From JAWLGZ01 sp041690635 (lineage in GTDB: Bacteria > Pseudomonadota > Gammaproteobacteria > Thiohalomonadales > Thiohalomonadaceae), in assembly GCA_041690635.1 (NCBI GenBank), contig JAWLGZ010000005.1, positions 248,001-312,000 on the forward strand: a stretch of DNA of 64,000 nucleotides. The letters run 5' to 3'. Below are positions 60,601-64,000 of the stretch, in pieces. Under the pieces are notes generated by a model, which saw only the letters and a program-made list of their open reading frames with translations, ran no database searches and was not told the origin of the DNA. The translations under genes and the position numbers were made by a program. Numbering within the stretch: position 1 is the first letter of the stretch; every line of letters starts with the position of its first letter.

Positions 60601-62572
60601 GGAAAGCTCCTTCCTTGGTGGGCGGGCAGGGCCGGCACACACCCTGTGAACCGCCCGTTTCCTTGATAAACGTCCTGTGCCATATCTGCGTGGAGAGAAT
60701 GCCGACAAATGCCATGTTGTCGCGGTAGCCGGTCTGTCCTCCGCGGGACAACTTCTTTAACAGGTGCTCCACCTTGTCCGGCGCGAAGTAGCCTGTATCG
60801 CGAAGTGCCTTTGGGGACAGCATCTCCGCCACGTACTCCGTACATCGTCCATGGGCAAAAAACGATGCCGCGTCGGGAGCCCGATAGGGCTGTTTGTGCC
60901 GACCGCTTATGTCGCTCGGCAACTCTGCCGCCATTGCCAGGCGGAGCAGGTACTTCTCATTCAGGGCGCGCATCTTGAAATTGGGGTGGAGCGAGTTGCC
61001 AAACTCGATGAGACGGTGATCAAGAAACGGAAACCGCCCTTCGACACTGTTCGCCATCAGCATTCGATCGCCCTGTGAACACAGCAGATAGCGATTCATC
61101 AGTCCTCGGGCCTCAAGGTACTGCGCGCGATTGAAGTGGTGCCAGTTGCCGAATGCGGCCGGCAATGTGGCGTCGACGGCAGAAAAATTGTCACGGAGAT
61201 GGGCTGCGAGTTCGGATGAGAAAAAGGTCTTGCAGCCGGCGGTCGTGGTCCATCGGGGCAGGTGGGAGAAATAGGGCGATTCAGGATTCTCCAGACCGCG
61301 GCCGAAGAACTCCTTCAGATAGTGAAGCGACTGCGACCCGGTGATGTTCAGGTAGGGATAGAGCCGTTTCAGCAGTGTTGCCCGGAAACGGGAGTCGGGG
61401 CGACGGGACCAGAAGCGGCGGATCTTCGCCTCCTTGAAGATGTCGTAGCCACCGAATACCTCGTCCGCACCCTCGCCGGTGAGTACGACCTTGAACCCCT
61501 CCTGGCGCACGCGCCGGGAGAGCAGGCGCATGGGTGCCGGTGCCGTGCGCAGTATCGGAGTCTCCGTGTGACGGATGACCTCCGGAAAGCTGTCCGCGAT
61601 ATCGTCGGCACCTACCTGCATGGCAGTGTGGTGCGTACCGAGACGGCGGATCATCGATGACTGGAAGCGGCGTTCGTCGAACGCCGGATCATCGAAGCCG
61701 ATGGAGAATGTCCTCAGCCGCGCATCCGAATAGCCGGCAACCACGGCGGCGATTGCCGAGGAGTCAAGCCCGCCGGACAGATAGGCGCCAACCGGGACAT
61801 CGGCGCGCAGCCGGAGTCGGGTTGCATCGACCAGCAACTCCTTGAGTGCTTCGGCAAGTTGGGCGTCGCTTCCGGGACGGTACTCGTCGTTTTCCGGATA
61901 GTCCCATCGCCAGTAGGTCGACGTGCGTACCCGACCGTCGCTGATGACAAGCATCTCCCCCGGTTGCACCTCTTGGATCCCAGCAAAGGCAGTCTGGGAG
62001 CCGACCGGCGCCCAGAAGGTCATGATTTGGTCGAGTGCGGCGAGATTGGGCGAGGCCGCCATGCCGCCGGCCAGCAATGCCTTTATTTCCGAAGCAAACA
62101 GCAGGGAACCCCGGTCACGGCAGTAGAAGAGTGGTGCAATTCCCACGCGGTCACGGACGAGCAGCAGTCGGCGGCTGCGCCCATCCCAGAGTGCGAACGC
62201 GAACTGCCCGTTGAGGTGCTGGATGAACGCGTCGCCATACTGTTCATAAAGGTGGACGAGCACTTCCGTGTCGCTTGCCGTAGAGAAGCGGTGTCCGTGC
62301 GCGAGCAACTCCCGGCGCAGCTCAAGGTAGTTGAAAATCTCGCCGTTGAGCACCACCTGGATGCTCCCATCCTCGTTGCCGATGGGCTGTGCACCACCTT
62401 CGAGGTCAATGATGCTCAGACGAGCGTGAGCGAGTCCGACCTCTGGGGAAGTGAAGAACCCATAGCCGTCGGGCCCACGATGCCGCAATGCCCTGACCAT
62501 GGCGTCGAGCCGGTCGCGCGCAATCGGAGCCGTATCCTCCCTTTCTCTGACTATCCCTGCGATGCCGCACAT
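60563..62572 (-). CDS. asnB: Asparagine synthase (glutamine-hydrolysing)
   Basis: 669 residues. Class II glutaminase with Cys2 (MCGIAGIVREREDTAPIARD), RHRGPDGYG and LNGEIFNYLELR; synthetase domain with P-loop YLSGGLDSSAIAAV and later FPFLDHRLIEFG. It converts aspartate or a similar acid to the amide, using Gln and ATP. As in other exopolysaccharide clusters, the substrate may be a sugar acid or carrier-bound acid, not free Asp. ATG 62572 has no clear ribosome site. Confidence 0.9.
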   Translation of the reverse strand: MCGIAGIVREREDTAPIARDRLDAMVRALRHRGPDGYGFFTSPEVGLAHARLSIIDLEGGAQPIGNEDGSIQVVLNGEIFNYLELRRELLAHGHRFSTASDTEVLVHLYEQYGDAFIQHLNGQFAFALWDGRSRRLLLVRDRVGIAPLFYCRDRGSLLFASEIKALLAGGMAASPNLAALDQIMTFWAPVGSQTAFAGIQEVQPGEMLVISDGRVRTSTYWRWDYPENDEYRPGSDAQLAEALKELLVDATRLRLRADVPVGAYLSGGLDSSAIAAVVAGYSDARLRTFSIGFDDPAFDERRFQSSMIRRLGTHHTAMQVGADDIADSFPEVIRHTETPILRTAPAPMRLLSRRVRQEGFKVVLTGEGADEVFGGYDIFKEAKIRRFWSRRPDSRFRATLLKRLYPYLNITGSQSLHYLKEFFGRGLENPESPYFSHLPRWTTTAGCKTFFSSELAAHLRDNFSAVDATLPAAFGNWHHFNRAQYLEARGLMNRYLLCSQGDRMLMANSVEGRFPFLDHRLIEFGNSLHPNFKMRALNEKYLLRLAMAAELPSDISGRHKQPYRAPDAASFFAHGRCTEYVAEMLSPKALRDTGYFAPDKVEHLLKKLSRGGQTGYRDNMAFVGILSTQIWHRTFIKETGGSQGVCRPCPPTKEGAFHDGRKTGTPLHS

Positions 62573-62758
62573 TTGTGTTGTCTCACATGCGCCGCTGCTC
62601 GAGCGCGGCGCAACGGAAGAGGTTCCTTAACTCCGCTTATGCTTCGCCCCCGGTCCAAAAGGTGCCGGGATGTCTGCCTGAATATAGCAGCGGAAAATTG
62701 TGTTTTCGCCTTTGGAGATTCACGGCCCCGTGGGGGCGGGGGTTCGTCCTCCGTCCGG

Positions 62759-63331
62759 CTAGGGCATGGGGGAGAGCGTGTCTCCGTGGGTGCCGGTACG
62801 GGTCGGAACGGTCCCGGTACTTCCGGCTTGGGAGAGCAGGCGATCGAGACGCATGATACGGGCGGGAACGCCGATCGCGGTCGTTCCGGTCGGAACATCG
62901 GAGATGACCAGTGAGTTGGCCCCTATGACCGCCCCGTCCCCGATCGTTACCGGACCGAGGACCTTGGCTCCGGTGCCTATAAATACATCGTTTCCGATGA
63001 TCGGCGCCCCCTTTCGACCCATGTTGTTGCCGATGGTGACGTCGTGCATGACGCCCACGCGATCACCGATGACGGCGGCGGGATGGATATGGATGCCACC
63101 GGAGTGAACGAGATGGAATTCCTCGCCGATTTCGGCCTCGCAATTGATGGTGGAGCCCGTCAGCACTTCGATACCCAGAAACAGCACCCCGTAGACTTTT
63201 TTGGCCAGAAATCGGGCCGGTGCGGGGAGTCCGTTGGCCCAGCGTCCGAACCGGTAGACCGCGAGCGTCCAGAAGGCCGGGTCTTTGATTCCCCTGTGCC
63301 GGTGGTAGTCGCCCCGGACCTTGTCGAACAT
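62759..63331 (-). CDS. Serine O-acetyltransferase/hexapeptide acetyltransferase
   Basis: 190 residues. Left-handed beta helix: FGRWANGLPAPARFLAKKVY, GEEFHLVHSGGIHIHPAAVI (catalytic His region), IGDRVGVMHDVTIGNNMGRK and VLGPVTIGDGAVIGANSLVI. Resembles CysE/EpsC-type serine acetyltransferases but is shorter, lacking the N-terminal helical part; in EPS loci such enzymes acetylate sugars. Divergent from the flippase. The 186-base gap to asnB is otherwise empty. Confidence 0.85.
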   Translation of the reverse strand: MFDKVRGDYHRHRGIKDPAFWTLAVYRFGRWANGLPAPARFLAKKVYGVLFLGIEVLTGSTINCEAEIGEEFHLVHSGGIHIHPAAVIGDRVGVMHDVTIGNNMGRKGAPIIGNDVFIGTGAKVLGPVTIGDGAVIGANSLVISDVPTGTTAIGVPARIMRLDRLLSQAGSTGTVPTRTGTHGDTLSPMP

Positions 63332-63667
63332 GGCGGCTGCTCCTTGTTTAGCGGTAAGGCGCCTGGCGGGACCTAAGACAGGTCGAACCTGCCGCGCGGA
63401 CTGGCGTCGCCGGGGTTCCCCCGCTCGGGGCGTCCCATGCGCAGCTCCTTGCGCGCATCTTATGTAACGAAGCCGGAATAATCATGGTCTTAAATCGGTG
63501 CCTGTCAACCGCAGCTGCGGTTTCCGGGCGCGCCTGACTGTTCATCCCCGCCCCGGGTGTGGCGGCGAACAGTGGCGCGAGGTCCTCTCTGCTAACCTCA
63601 CTCTCGGCTCCCACCATCATGTGCGGCGCGTCGCCGCGAAAGCATCGGTTTCGAAAGGACAAGAACC
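63332..63667. other. 336-base divergent intergenic region
   Basis: No gene is seen. It holds a perfect 16-base palindrome AACCGCAGCTGCGGTT at 63507-63522. The flippase ribosome site AAGGAC is near its right end. Promoters for both directions must lie here but are not clear. Confidence 0.5.
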
Positions 63668-64000
63668 ATGATGTCCGATAGTGCACTCGCCGTACCGCTT
63701 CGGCGGCGCATCATCCATGCCGCATCCTGGTCCATGGTGGGGTTCGGCCTGACGCAGGCGCTTCGCCTGGCGGGCAATCTCATGATGACCCGCCTGCTTG
63801 TTCCCGAAATGTTCGGGGTCATGGCGGTGGTAACCGTCGTCATTGTTGGACTCCACCTCCTCTCCGATGTCGGTCTGCGTCAGGTGGTGGTGCAGAGCTC
63901 CCGCGGCGGTCGCCCCGAATTCCTGAACACGGTCTGGGTCATGCAGATAGTGCGCGGCGCCCTTGTCTGGCTAATCGCCCTTCTGTTGAGCCTCGGGCTA
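63668..64000 (+). CDS. Polysaccharide flippase (MOP family), N-terminal part
   Basis: First 111 residues, running off the window end. MMSDSALAVPLRRRIIHAAS leads into transmembrane helices with WSMVGFGLTQALRLAGNLMM, TRLLVPEMFGVMAVVTVVIV and SDVGLRQVVVQSS, the start of MOP-type Wzx flippases (MVF/polysaccharide synthase). It would flip a lipid-linked sugar across the inner membrane. It supports an exopolysaccharide or O-antigen locus continuing to the right. Confidence 0.85.
   Translation, partial: MMSDSALAVPLRRRIIHAASWSMVGFGLTQALRLAGNLMMTRLLVPEMFGVMAVVTVVIVGLHLLSDVGLRQVVVQSSRGGRPEFLNTVWVMQIVRGALVWLIALLLSLGL

Overview
The window looks like chromosomal DNA of a high-GC, Gram-negative gammaproteobacterium. 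The evidence is LPS core and lipid A export genes, TolC, PagL-type and OmpA-type outer membrane proteins, and Pseudomonas-like LPS gene order. A DsrC/TusE-family protein, a TauE/SafE permease, cytochrome c', cytochrome b561, a triheme cytochrome c and FNR-type regulation point to a respiratory, possibly sulfur-oxidising lineage of the Chromatiales type. That placement is inference; no rRNA or complete dsr/sox locus is present.

Layout. 1-12 kb is an LPS inner-core and lipid A locus: a GT4 cut by the window edge, three GT9 heptosyltransferase-type enzymes including waaF, a GT2, a WaaL-type ligase, then hldE-hldD-carbamoyltransferase, a four-hairpin REP-like block and msbA. 12-16 kb is an operon tolC-isochorismatase-hemerythrin-DUF3108, preceded by pcm. 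16-19 kb has a TPP riboswitch with thiC and a GNAT gene. 19-25 kb holds an orphan MASE1/PAS histidine kinase, a methyltransferase/TetR divergon with two matching operators, and an HPP-DsrC-like pair facing a LysR gene. 25-33 kb has an AI-2E family permease, cytochrome c' beside cytochrome b561, a hemerythrin-PAS histidine kinase, several small proteins (YjfB-like, FmdB-like, RRM, cold shock) and a diguanylate cyclase. 33-46 kb is mixed housekeeping: FAD oxidoreductase, recQ, pilU-like, TauE/SafE, mtfA, dienelactone hydrolase, SemiSWEET, PagL-like, a zinc lipoprotein peptidase, hypothetical genes, and a 264-270 bp MITE-like element. 46-52 kb has slt, a second AI-2E permease, a zinc-ribbon membrane peptide and a triheme cytochrome.

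51.5-57.7 kb carries pdsO divergent from pdsR-pdsS (the proteobacterial dedicated sortase regulatory set) with no sortase or target beside it. It is followed by an FNR-like regulator, a SLAC1/TehA channel, a conserved hypothetical and a NifX-like protein. 57.7-64 kb is the edge of a surface-polysaccharide locus: NAD synthase-like, acyl-CoA ligase, acyl carrier protein, asparagine synthase, serine acetyltransferase and the start of a MOP flippase.

The strongest candidates for something new are the sortase-less Pds module, the TetR/methyltransferase switch whose operators sit in promoter spacers, the DsrC-like protein lacking its C-terminal cysteine next to an HPP permease with a Cys-rich tail, and the polysaccharide decoration cassette. 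No tRNA, rRNA, CRISPR, phage or transposase gene was recognised.
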